A stretch of 44,444 nt of DNA from a virus: positions 1 through 44,444 of the IMG/VR virus record IMGVR_UViG_3300045996_000519; one strand, written 5' to 3'. The notes beneath the pieces are model-generated. The model ran no database searches, was not told the DNA's origin, and was given only the letters and a program-made list of their open reading frames with translations. Position numbers and translations under genes: made by a program. Shown here one piece after another: positions 28,044 through 34,648 of this stretch (its first letter is position 1; each line of letters begins with the position of its first letter).

Positions 28044-29042
28044 CTAGGAGTAGCGCTCGGAAAGCTCAAGCGTTGACCAGCTCCGAACGCTCTCGATCTG
28101 GCCGTCACGCAACGTCAGTTCGGATGGGCCGTAGGTCCACCCCGTCATCGCCAACCCGGCGTATTGCTTGATGTAGCCTTGGGGCATCATCGATCCGGTA
28201 TTGAAAACCGTGATCTGATTGCCGATGCCGAACTTCGGCCGGTTGATGACTTCTCTTTTGTGTGTGTGCGACCAGACCACCGAGAACGTGGTCTCGCGCG
28301 CTACCGTCTGGTTGGCGTTCACGCCGCCGATCTCCCGGCCCATGTTGTTGATTGGGCTGTGGATGAAACCGACCCCCTCGATGAACAGCCACTCCCGGTA
28401 CTTCTTGGTGGAGAAGCCGTAGCGGGCGAACACCTGGCGCAGCGGGAGCGTATAGACGCCCTCGGTTGTTGGGTTGATGTTCTCGAACCTGTCAGCCCGG
28501 TAACAGTGGTTGCCGTCGAGGTGGTAGCGGGGGATATCATCGGCCGATGGGGCGGTTTCGTTGAACTCGCCATAGGCGTCCGTGAGGCTGGCAATCTCGG
28601 TCAGGAATGCGGGCTTGGCCCTGTCATCCATTGAACCGGGGATGGCGTGAGTGGACAGGCTATCGATGTCGGCGCTGTCGCCCAGATCAACGATAGCATC
28701 GGGCCGCAGTTCTGCCGCCAGCATGCCGAGATGCTTGAAGCGAGATTTGTCGGGAATGTTGGGGGAGTCGTGAGCGCAACCCCATGTCAGGATGCGAACG
28801 GCCTTGCCGAGCGTCGTTGGCATGGGTTGGAACGACGAGCGCGCCGGAACGCGGATGCGGGGCTTGAGAATGGGTGTCGGCGTCAGCCCCTCGTCTAGCG
28901 CGGTTAGCACCTGATGGCGGAACGTGCCGGACGCCAGCCCTAGCATCTTGGCGCCTTGGTTGTAGTTATGCCCTGCGGCCTCGAACGCATCCAAGGCCCG
29001 CTGCATCTTGTCGTGGTCAAACTTCAGGGGTGGTGTGGGCAT
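28044..29042 (-). CDS. Metallophosphoesterase-like protein with helix-turn-helix N-terminus
   Basis: 332 residues from ATG 29042 (a GTG three bases earlier is possible). The first 55 residues look like a small helix-turn-helix (Y-N-Q-G-A-K-M-L-G-L-A-S-G-T). The rest carries calcineurin-type motifs with changes: an Asp-x-His-like start replaced by C-A-H-D, L-G-D-S-A-D-I-D, D-G-N-H-C and W-S-H-T-H. The Gly-Asn-His and His-x-His blocks are intact. Phages often encode such proteins; the substrate is unknown. Coupled to the small membrane protein upstream. Confidence 0.75.
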   Translation of the reverse strand: MPTPPLKFDHDKMQRALDAFEAAGHNYNQGAKMLGLASGTFRHQVLTALDEGLTPTPILKPRIRVPARSSFQPMPTTLGKAVRILTWGCAHDSPNIPDKSRFKHLGMLAAELRPDAIVDLGDSADIDSLSTHAIPGSMDDRAKPAFLTEIASLTDAYGEFNETAPSADDIPRYHLDGNHCYRADRFENINPTTEGVYTLPLRQVFARYGFSTKKYREWLFIEGVGFIHSPINNMGREIGGVNANQTVARETTFSVVWSHTHKREVINRPKFGIGNQITVFNTGSMMPQGYIKQYAGLAMTGWTYGPSELTLRDGQIESVRSWSTLELSERYS

Positions 29043-29308
29043 CACTTGCCCCCGAAGAGTTTGAACCCCTGCACGACAAGATAGAGGAAGCCTGATGTTA
29101 CGGCGAGAATGACGGCCATGCCGACCTTGCCGGCCGCGCCCTCTACGCCCTTGCGGAAGCGCCTGACGAAGCGGAAGTCTTCCTTGGCCTCATCCTGGTG
29201 GGAGGCGTCGTCCAGCCGTAGTCCGGCCTCTGCGAATTCCTCCCGCACGGCCCGGCGAACCACGGCCTCGATCTGTAGCAATTGTTCGTGCGGAAGCGGG
29301 TCACTCAC
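29042..29308 (-). CDS. Small membrane protein, holin- or lysis-accessory candidate
   Basis: 88 residues with GTG start 9 bases after GAGG. The first 55 residues are charged and helical, then one hydrophobic helix (about 63-82, Gly-Met-Ala-Val-Ile-Leu-Ala-Val) ends close to the C-terminus. The topology (cytoplasmic domain, C-terminal anchor) fits a holin-like or accessory protein. A 15-codon leader frame with its own GGAG overlaps the start (29301-29348). Confidence 0.55.
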   Translation of the reverse strand: MSDPLPHEQLLQIEAVVRRAVREEFAEAGLRLDDASHQDEAKEDFRFVRRFRKGVEGAAGKVGMAVILAVTSGFLYLVVQGFKLFGGK

Positions 29309-29348
29309 TGTAGGGCCTCGTTAACAGCGTCGGGGCGATAGTCGGCAT
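29301..29348 (-). CDS. 15-codon leader frame before the small membrane protein gene
   Basis: ATG 29348 stands behind a good GGAGAACGACCT ribosome-binding site, and its stop overlaps the GTG start of the downstream gene by eight bases. The peptide itself (Pro/Thr/Leu-rich) is unremarkable. It could couple translation or be the remains of a longer gene. Confidence 0.3.
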   Translation of the reverse strand: MPTIAPTLLTRPYSE

Positions 29349-29446
29349 AGGTCGTTCTCCAGTTCACTCTGGGGATTGGCTTAGAGCCTCGGCACGTGTT
29401 GGACGCACTGCCGGGGCTCGCTCGATGACGCTGGTTTGGCCGATGT

Positions 29447-29526
29447 TCCCGCTCGGGATCATTTGGCGCGGTATTGGTGTTTTGCGGTCGAAATGTTCCC
29501 GTACGGGATTCACATCCCGGTCGGGA
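29447..29526. promoter_or_regulatory. Three palindromes TCCCGNNCGGGA (operator candidates)
   Basis: TCCCGCTCGGGA (29447-29458), TCCCGTACGGGA (29497-29508) and TCCCGGTCGGGA (29515-29526). The third fills most of the spacer of the plus-strand promoter at 29509-29537 and the second abuts its -35 box. Dimeric repressor sites at such positions would block transcription. The only other copy I noticed is inside a coding gene at about 35761. This lies in the 29309-29629 gap, which holds no protein gene beyond the short leader frame. Confidence 0.6.
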
Positions 29527-29537
29527 TGGGGTATATT
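29509..29537 (+). promoter_or_regulatory. Strong plus-strand promoter before the tRNA-like element
   Basis: TTCACA (29509-29514), a 17-base spacer and TATATT (29532-29537), each matching five of six consensus bases. Start of transcription is expected near 29544, five bases before the tRNA-like element at 29549. The spacer holds the palindrome TCCCGGTCGGGA. Confidence 0.65.
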
Positions 29538-29548
29538 TGAGGGCTGGC

Positions 29549-29606
29549 GTGCCCGTAGCTCAGTTGGTAGAGCCTTGGGTCGGTGGTTCAAGTCCATCCG
29601 GGGACA
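29549..29606 (+). ncRNA. tRNA-like element lacking the anticodon arm
   Basis: 58 bases. The acceptor 5' strand GTGCCCG pairs with CGGGGAC at the 3' end (six of seven), followed by discriminator A and CGA. The D-arm GCTC...GAGC is perfect with the usual AGTTGGTA loop. The T-arm GGTGG/CCATC with loop TTCAAGT has five pairs including one wobble. Between D-arm and T-arm there are only 8 bases instead of about 23, so the whole anticodon arm is missing. It is directly behind a strong promoter, and flanking GCTGGCG (29543-29549) and CGCCAGC (29624-29630) could form an outer stem. Either a decayed tRNA or a tRNA mimic. Confidence 0.7.
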
Positions 29607-29629
29607 CGAGGGTCGCTCCCTCCCGCCAG

Positions 29630-29902
29630 CTACCTCTTCCCGAAGATCGTCCGAACCTTCTTCTTCGGCTTCACGACTGGAGCAGCATCCTTACCGGATA
29701 CATGCTCATGGGTTTCGCCGGGGGCGCTGCGCACAGCTATTGCAAGGGCAATGACAGCACCCACACCCCACTTGCCAAGAATGGCCCCGACAACCATCCC
29801 GGAAGCGAATATGAAGCCGTCACGCCCGAACGGGAACCATGCCAGCCATGAGGCAACCGCGCCGTCTATGCAGGCGCCGGGATCGAGGACGCAGCCGATC
29901 AT
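29630..29902 (-). CDS. Small membrane protein, holin candidate
   Basis: 90 residues. Hydrophobic segments at about 14-25 (short, with Trp and Phe) and 29-58 (Gly/Ala/Val/Ile), then a basic C-terminal tail rich in Lys/Arg. This is the layout of a class-II-like holin with a charged cytoplasmic end. It overlaps the next membrane gene by four bases, and the endolysin is two genes upstream. Which membrane protein is the holin cannot be told from sequence. Confidence 0.55.
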   Translation of the reverse strand: MIGCVLDPGACIDGAVASWLAWFPFGRDGFIFASGMVVGAILGKWGVGAVIALAIAVRSAPGETHEHVSGKDAAPVVKPKKKVRTIFGKR

Positions 29903-30093
29903 TTCTTCACCGGCTTTTCGGCGTTCCGGACCTGGTACACACCGAATGCGGTCAACGCGCTGATGAGAAGGTCCTGCACGAGGTAGTCGAGACCGGGGAT
30001 GAGCACTTGGGCGTGCTTGGTCCAGACGAGCAGGCCGATACCTCCCACGGCAACGACGAGTTTGCCGTAGGGCTTGAGATATTTGGGCAGCAT
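29899..30093 (-). CDS. Small two-helix membrane protein, holin candidate
   Basis: 64 residues. Two hydrophobic segments (about 11-23 and 37-52) separated by a short polar loop, a Lys-rich start and a Lys-rich end (Glu-Lys-Pro-Val-Lys-Lys). This is a typical small class-II holin layout, and it is directly downstream of the endolysin. Coupled by ATGA to the following membrane protein, so the two may work as holin and partner. Confidence 0.6.
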   Translation of the reverse strand: MLPKYLKPYGKLVVAVGGIGLLVWTKHAQVLIPGLDYLVQDLLISALTAFGVYQVRNAEKPVKK

Positions 30094-30097
30094 GTCG

Positions 30098-30748
30098 CTA
30101 CCTCCGCTTGAAGAGTGAGAGGATGAAGTCGATGAGGATGGAAACCCAGCTACGAGGCTCGCCAGCGGGCGTTTCGGGCTCGGTCTGGGCAGGGAGTGCC
30201 GCGAGCGTCTTCGCCTGCTCCAAGATGCGCTCTACGCGCTCTGGCTTCACCAGCGATTTGTTGCGACCGTCGCCCGCATAATAGGACTGCCCGCGCGTGA
30301 CGTGACGCTTCTGCCCTTGCGTGTCATCGAGCACAGGAAGCGAGGCCCATTCCTTTGCCAGGTTGAGGGCGAAGCCCTTGATGGATAGTTTGCCCGACAT
30401 GAAGGTGGTGTAGCCGCGCCGCTTGAGTAGATGATACGCCATGCGGTCCTGAAGGTCGGGGGAGAACAACTCCTTGCCGGTCAGCCCCATCTCACCCTCG
30501 ATGTCGCGAAGGGTCTGCGGCGCATCCAGCGTGTTCTTCATGAATTGGTAGCGACCGGAGGCCGACGAGCCATAGCGCTTCGTCCACGAGGGCTGATGTG
30601 CCTCCAACTCGTCCAAGGTCATGGACGTGATGGGTTTCGAGAGCTTCCGCTGGTTGTTCCCGTAGATGGTTTCGTAACCAAGGGGCGCCTCGATGTTGCC
30701 GATGAAATCGAGCAGAAGCGCCGCGCCGGGGGGCACGGTTTTATCCAT
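30098..30748 (-). CDS. Endolysin (muramidase-like) with C-terminal amphipathic helix
   Basis: 216 residues. The N-terminal 150 residues look like a phage lysozyme: Glu20 in the I-G-N-I-E start, T-I-Y-G-N near 27-31, and S-S-A-S-G-R-Y-Q-F-M near 61-70, the pattern of transglycosylase/muramidase folds. The last 20 residues form a hydrophobic/basic helix ending Phe-Lys-Arg-Arg that could touch the membrane. There is no signal peptide, so it needs a holin, and two candidates follow. I cannot assign the glycosidase family. Confidence 0.75.
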   Translation of the reverse strand: MDKTVPPGAALLLDFIGNIEAPLGYETIYGNNQRKLSKPITSMTLDELEAHQPSWTKRYGSSASGRYQFMKNTLDAPQTLRDIEGEMGLTGKELFSPDLQDRMAYHLLKRRGYTTFMSGKLSIKGFALNLAKEWASLPVLDDTQGQKRHVTRGQSYYAGDGRNKSLVKPERVERILEQAKTLAALPAQTEPETPAGEPRSWVSILIDFILSLFKRR

Positions 30749-30789
30749 TTTGGGATTCTCTTTTCGTATGGGATTTGCTAAGTTCGGAG

Positions 30790-30866
30790 GCTGGCGGTTT
30801 GCGGAGCGCCTCTACCTGCTAATAGGTGCCCCATCGGCGCTGGCAGCGCAGGACCCGCCCGCCAGC
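30790..30866. repeat. Inverted repeat GCTGGCGG/CCGCCAGC
   Basis: An 8-base inverted repeat (30790-30797 and 30859-30866) encloses 61 bases that contain two further small hairpins (ACCT/AGGT and a GCGCTG/CAGCGC pair). The same arms (GCTGGCG/CGCCAGC, then TA) flank the tRNA-like element at 29543-29630. The 30749-30865 gap has no gene I can support. Confidence 0.4.
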
Positions 30867-31042
30867 TACTCCACCACCAGAAGCACTACACCCGCCACCA
30901 GCAGGCCAATCCCTCTCAATGCAGCCCATCCAAGGCTGATAGAGGGACCACGTACTACACGGTAGGCAATCAGGTCATCGAAGTAGAGCATGGCAAGGAA
31001 CAGGACCGTTCCACCGCAGAGGATCTGGCGGGTGAGGTCCAT
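30866..31042 (-). CDS. 58-residue membrane protein
   Basis: I start it at ATG 31042, after CCGGAGC; the longer frame to 31174 is antisense to the plus-strand gene there. Two hydrophobic helices are visible at about 7-24 and 40-57 with a charged linker. It is coded just upstream of the endolysin in the late train and may be a further lysis or exclusion protein. Confidence 0.5.
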   Translation of the reverse strand: MDLTRQILCGGTVLFLAMLYFDDLIAYRVVRGPSISLGWAALRGIGLLVAGVVLLVVE

Positions 31043-31050
31043 GTATGGGA

Positions 31051-31079
31051 TTGCTCCGGGGTGATGCGTCGGGTAAAAC
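31051..31079 (+). promoter_or_regulatory. Promoter of the 31086 cargo gene
   Basis: TTGCTC (31051-31056), a 17-base spacer and TAAAAC (31074-31079). The -10 box ends six bases before the ATG at 31086, so transcription would start at or next to the start codon (leaderless mRNA). Confidence 0.5.
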
Positions 31080-31085
31080 GCTGGC

Positions 31086-31325
31086 ATGTCAAACACGCTG
31101 ATAATCTGCCCCGCCTGCAAGGGCACAACGACTGCCACGATTACTGGTCTGCCGTGCCGGTACTGCAATGGCACTAGGAGCGTTTCACACGAGACAGCGC
31201 TGAGCTACGCGGACATGCTTCGCCACATGGCGATGGATGGCGAGATTGCAGGCTTGGTGAGCCAAGGGGAAGCTGCGGAACTAATGCGCGAGGCCAGGCT
31301 GCTCAGGGAGCGCGCGCCGCTCTAG
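31086..31325 (+). CDS. Zinc-finger protein on the plus strand (cargo gene)
   Basis: 79 residues. Cys-Pro-Ala-Cys (8-11) and Cys-Arg-Tyr-Cys (24-27) make a DnaJ-type or ribbon zinc site; the rest is helical and acidic/Arg-rich. It is inserted against the transcription of the late genes, has its own promoter with no room for a leader, and shares its CTAG stop with the minus-strand gene (4-base overlap). This is the typical arrangement of a cargo ('moron') gene expressed in the lysogen. Function unknown. Confidence 0.6.
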   Translation: MSNTLIICPACKGTTTATITGLPCRYCNGTRSVSHETALSYADMLRHMAMDGEIAGLVSQGEAAELMREARLLRERAPL

Positions 31326-31606
31326 CGCATCTTTGCTTTCAAAGCGGCCACGAGCTGCGCCTGTGTGTATGTAGGCAGCGGCGTGGGGAGCTTTGTGCGG
31401 ATTGTGTTGATCTCCTGGAGCAAGACCAGCGCCAGGGCTCTAAAGACGGAACCCTCCGCAGACAGGGCGGCGTTCAATGTTCCCTGGTCAACCACAGCGG
31501 GGTCGGGCGGGACATATGCGTCGGCCGCCGCTTCTTCTTCTGGTGTGAAGGGGACGGGAGTCTCATCCCCCGTCACCAGATCAATCGTTCGAGCAAAGCG
31601 TGTCAT
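31322..31606 (-). CDS. Small protein after the tail fibre
   Basis: 94 residues. The centre is an acidic Pro/Ala stretch (Pro-Glu-Glu-Glu-Ala-Ala-Ala-Asp-Ala-Tyr) and the C-terminal half is helical with a basic end. Small proteins of this kind commonly follow tail fibre genes; it may be a chaperone of fibre assembly or a minor tail component. Guess from position only. Confidence 0.55.
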   Translation of the reverse strand: MTRFARTIDLVTGDETPVPFTPEEEAAADAYVPPDPAVVDQGTLNAALSAEGSVFRALALVLLQEINTIRTKLPTPLPTYTQAQLVAALKAKMR

Positions 31607-31615
31607 TGACGCCCC

Positions 31616-32743
31616 TTATTTTTCGTAGCTGATGTTGATGGAGCCAGCATCGAAAGCGTCGGTGCCGTTGACGGTAGTGACGCGGACGCGGTCTAGCACG
31701 CCACCAAGCGTGATGGAGCCACCGCCGACAGTCACCAGCGAGCTACCCACGTCGCCTACGGTGTGAGTGGCAACCCACAGATTGCTGCCCAAGTGGTTCA
31801 GCACGATCGACCCGTATTTGGTCGATGCAGCGGCCATGCCCTGGATGGTAAAGCCACTCGTTGCGCTGCCGAAAGAACCATCAAACCCGGTCGCATTTGC
31901 GTACCCCGAAGTAGTGACGGAGCCAGATCCGATTTGCACTTGCAGCGGAGAACTTCCATTGGAGCTGACGGCGCTAAGGTTCACCGTGATACGCTTCACC
32001 CCGCTTGGGATGGACGTAAAATCAATGGCCGTGCCCGAGGTTGAGGCTACGGTCGTGCCGAGAGTGAGCCCCTTGGTGTCAGCGTACGCCTTGACGCTCT
32101 GCTGGGATGGCACCTTGGTGGCGCTATCCGAGGCCATGTCATCTTCATCAATGATTACGCCAAGGGTTCCGGCCTCGTTCGGCAGGGTCACTGTTACGTC
32201 TGCGGTGGATGCGGCCCCCTGCAAGGTGACTTTGTTGGTGCCATTGTCGGTGTCTTCAGCAAATTGCAGCGAAGCGGCGCCAGAGGATGAGGCGGCGGTA
32301 TATGGGATTGAGGACCCGCCGCCCGAGATTGCCCACACCCGAACCGTGGTGGCGCTGTATCCTTCAAAGAACAGCAGGTCACCAGCCGTGGTCGTGTAGT
32401 TGCTGGACGTAGAGCCGTTGACCACCAGCGTAGCCGAGGCAGTGATCTGGAACGCGCCCGTTGCCCGAGCCCGGCGAGAATGCCCATCGGTCAGCGTCAC
32501 AGCCGTAACCGTGGTCGTGCCGGTAATGTCGAGGAACATCGTGTCGATGCTGTCGAGGTCCAGCGTGGCGGCCGATGCGAGGTCGGACCCGCGACGGGTG
32601 AACTCCGCCACCTGGGACATCATCTCCCGGAAAGCGTTGTTAACCGCGCTAGGCACCATGACGTTTTCCGCAAGGGAAATGCCGTCAATCTCGGTGTTGG
32701 TGCCCGCCGTGGTGCTCCACGAGGGAATGGTTGCAAATGCCAT
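31616..32743 (-). CDS. Tail fibre / receptor-binding protein
   Basis: 375 residues. The composition is dominated by Thr, Ser, Gly, Ala and Val with regular short strands, as in trimeric fibres. The first 50 residues look like an attachment part. A middle segment around 190-230 carries D-M-A-S-D-S-A-T-K-V-P-S-Q-Q-S-V-K-A-Y, a helical motif widespread in phage fibre shafts. The C-terminal 140 residues are a beta-rich head that would touch the host surface. It is coded at the end of the tail genes. Confidence 0.75.
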   Translation of the reverse strand: MAFATIPSWSTTAGTNTEIDGISLAENVMVPSAVNNAFREMMSQVAEFTRRGSDLASAATLDLDSIDTMFLDITGTTTVTAVTLTDGHSRRARATGAFQITASATLVVNGSTSSNYTTTAGDLLFFEGYSATTVRVWAISGGGSSIPYTAASSSGAASLQFAEDTDNGTNKVTLQGAASTADVTVTLPNEAGTLGVIIDEDDMASDSATKVPSQQSVKAYADTKGLTLGTTVASTSGTAIDFTSIPSGVKRITVNLSAVSSNGSSPLQVQIGSGSVTTSGYANATGFDGSFGSATSGFTIQGMAAASTKYGSIVLNHLGSNLWVATHTVGDVGSSLVTVGGGSITLGGVLDRVRVTTVNGTDAFDAGSINISYEK

Positions 32744-32746
32744 GTG

Positions 32747-34078
32747 TTAGTACCCCGTCTGCCATCTGCTGTTGTTCATGGAGGCGGGCATTTGCGCGCC
32801 GGTCGTAGTCTGGAAGCGGTCTTCCTGGAATGGTGTCGTGGTGTAGGTCGGGGCCGGAGCTGGCGCCGCGTTCCCGCCCGTCACGGTGATGCCGATGGGG
32901 GCTTTCGGTGCCCCTCCCCCAAAGAGGCCGCCAGCGTTGCCCTGCCCGCCGAACAGCATCCCGAGCAGGCCGCCCGAACGCTGGGGCCCTTGCGGCGTGG
33001 CTGCCGTCGCGCCACTGTAGCGCGGGGCCACCTTGCCTGAGGGCATTGCGGCAGAACCGGCGTATTTGGGTTGGTAGACTTTGCCACCCGGCGTCTTGAC
33101 CGGGAGCCCCATCTGGTCGGCTATGATCTGCCCATCGTCCGGGGTGGGCTCGTAGTTGAGTTTGTGGGCTGGTGAATTCGTTGTAGGCGAAGCAAACCGC
33201 ATGCCCGGGGTATACCCAGCTGGAGTTGGGCCAGTGCCCGTGAAAGGCTTGAGACCAAGCGGCATCGGGTTGGGCAGGCTCGGGGCCTGCGGTCCCGGCT
33301 TGGCCTGAATGTCGTACCCGTCAACACCGGCTGCCAGCCGGTAGCCTGCGGGGCCTGTTCCGCCGCGCGGAAGCGGTATCCCCTTTGTGTCCCGAAAGGC
33401 GAGGTGCTGTTGAGCAGTCATCGGAGGCTGAGGCCACTGCCCCGACTCCATAGCGCTTACCCGGTCGGGCGAAGATGTGCCGTAGCGGTCCTGTTTCGCG
33501 TTGAGTGGGCCGCCTGAGCCAGCATTATAGTAGGCGGTAACATCGCCCTTTTTGCCGGGGGCTGGCGCCGGACCAGCAGGGAGGCGCCCAACCCGCTCAT
33601 TGTACGGAGCGTTGAAGGCGTTCACGAGCCCGCCCCAGTCAATAAGGCCGGGCGTCACGACTTCGCCAGCCGCCTGCCGTTCAAGGTAAGCGGGCGATTG
33701 CCACCATTCAGCCATTTTTGTACTCGCCTGCGGTTTTGATGGGGTAGACGCAAAGTTGAAGACATCCCCACCCGAGCGGCGGTACATGTCATCGAACGAA
33801 CCGGAGCTATTGACGGGAGGTGCAGCGCGAGCCTGTTCCAGCGTCATGCCGGGCTTGACCTGCCGCCCGCGAACGGTCTCGATGGTGACAAGCGGCTCGC
33901 CCCTGTACGGGCCGGGTCCACCCTGCAAATTGATGCGCGGCGGGGAAGGCTGGGGCGCTAGAACGCTACCCCAACCGGCCCCCGACAATTGCAGGATGCG
34001 CCACGCAACCTCTGCCGGTGTTTCGTAGCGGCGGTCATCGATATTCGTTGAGACCGGACGGCCATAGAAATCGACCAT
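32747..34078 (-). CDS. Pro/Gly-rich virion-region protein
   Basis: 443 residues, very rich in Pro, Gly, Ala and Thr and low in charge, likely largely disordered. It has no motif. It lies between the fibre gene and the ejection-type protein, so it is probably a virion component such as a fibre anchor or internal protein. The plus-strand cargo operon with its promoter sits immediately upstream, so the promoter overlaps the first codon of this gene. Confidence 0.55.
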   Translation of the reverse strand: MVDFYGRPVSTNIDDRRYETPAEVAWRILQLSGAGWGSVLAPQPSPPRINLQGGPGPYRGEPLVTIETVRGRQVKPGMTLEQARAAPPVNSSGSFDDMYRRSGGDVFNFASTPSKPQASTKMAEWWQSPAYLERQAAGEVVTPGLIDWGGLVNAFNAPYNERVGRLPAGPAPAPGKKGDVTAYYNAGSGGPLNAKQDRYGTSSPDRVSAMESGQWPQPPMTAQQHLAFRDTKGIPLPRGGTGPAGYRLAAGVDGYDIQAKPGPQAPSLPNPMPLGLKPFTGTGPTPAGYTPGMRFASPTTNSPAHKLNYEPTPDDGQIIADQMGLPVKTPGGKVYQPKYAGSAAMPSGKVAPRYSGATAATPQGPQRSGGLLGMLFGGQGNAGGLFGGGAPKAPIGITVTGGNAAPAPAPTYTTTPFQEDRFQTTTGAQMPASMNNSRWQTGY

Positions 34079-34106
34079 TGCGGGCTCCGTTCTGCATGCT
34101 TATGTT
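34078..34106 (+). promoter_or_regulatory. Promoter of the 34113 cargo operon
   Basis: TTGCGG (34078-34083), a 17-base spacer and TATGTT (34101-34106). The -10 ends six bases before the ATG at 34113, the same distance as at the 31086 gene, again implying a leaderless message. The pattern resembles the repressor-region promoter TTGCGT-N17-TATGGT at 15692 but lacks the operator sequence. Confidence 0.6.
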
Positions 34107-34112
34107 CGCGCG

Positions 34113-34430
34113 ATGCGATTGATCGTGACGGCGTTAAGCCTTGCCGCCTTGAGCAGCCCCGCCGTTGCGCAGGATTGCCGGTACTTCAATTTCAATGGAC
34201 AGAGCTTGGATTACCGCCCCGATGAGAGGCGACTGACGTTCGATCCAACGTTTTCCGATAAGGTCGAGTGCGGCATAGTCGGCCCCACTCAGGGCAACGG
34301 CTTTGCGCTAGCTTGCGAGGATGGCCCTCGGTCGCTGGTCGTCGGCATGTCCGAACTAGGGAAGCCGTTCATTGACATTCTGGTCTTTGACAGCGTGTTC
34401 TATTGGCTCAAGTGCGAGGAGACGACTTGA
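34113..34430 (+). CDS. Secreted protein, cargo operon gene 1
   Basis: 105 residues with a signal peptide (residues 1-19: Arg at 2, Leu/Ala core, Ala-Val-Ala cleavage before Gln). The mature domain has four Cys, probably two disulphides, and beta-like strands. It runs against the late genes, has its own promoter and no ribosome-binding site. Periplasmic proteins in this setting often alter the lysogen envelope or block infection. No family recognised. Confidence 0.7.
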   Translation: MRLIVTALSLAALSSPAVAQDCRYFNFNGQSLDYRPDERRLTFDPTFSDKVECGIVGPTQGNGFALACEDGPRSLVVGMSELGKPFIDILVFDSVFYWLKCEETT

Positions 34431-34648
34431 AACAGGTTGACCTAGAGCCGCGAAGGCACTCCAGCAGTTACGAACTGAAGCCGGAGAACCGGTGGTGGTT
34501 GGTGGCGGTATGCATCTTTGCTATCGCTATGGCTTGGGCGGCTGGCTTCTTCGAGGCCAGAACCTGGGCGATGTTCGCGGCCGGCGCGCTCGTATCGGGC
34601 TACGCCATCCTGTGTTTCCCGCACATTCTGCTGAAAAAGGACCGCTAA
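34427..34648 (+). CDS. Two-helix membrane protein, cargo operon gene 2
   Basis: 73 residues from a TTG at 34427 that overlaps the upstream TGA (TTGA) and follows AGGAG with five-base spacing, better supported than the upstream TTG at 34403. Two hydrophobic helices (about 25-43 and 48-66) with a charged N-terminus and a Lys-rich end. With the secreted protein it makes a two-gene envelope cassette. Its stop overlaps the stop of the minus-strand gene by four bases. Confidence 0.65.
   Translation: MKQVDLEPRRHSSSYELKPENRWWLVAVCIFAIAMAWAAGFFEARTWAMFAAGALVSGYAILCFPHILLKKDR

Noticed and set aside
29364-29597. 77-codon minus-strand frame beginning with a Met-Asp-Leu-Asn-His-Arg string
   Set aside because: It is the antisense of the tRNA-like element; this protein start is a well-known artefact of translating tRNA genes backwards. 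The frame also runs through the operator palindromes and promoter.
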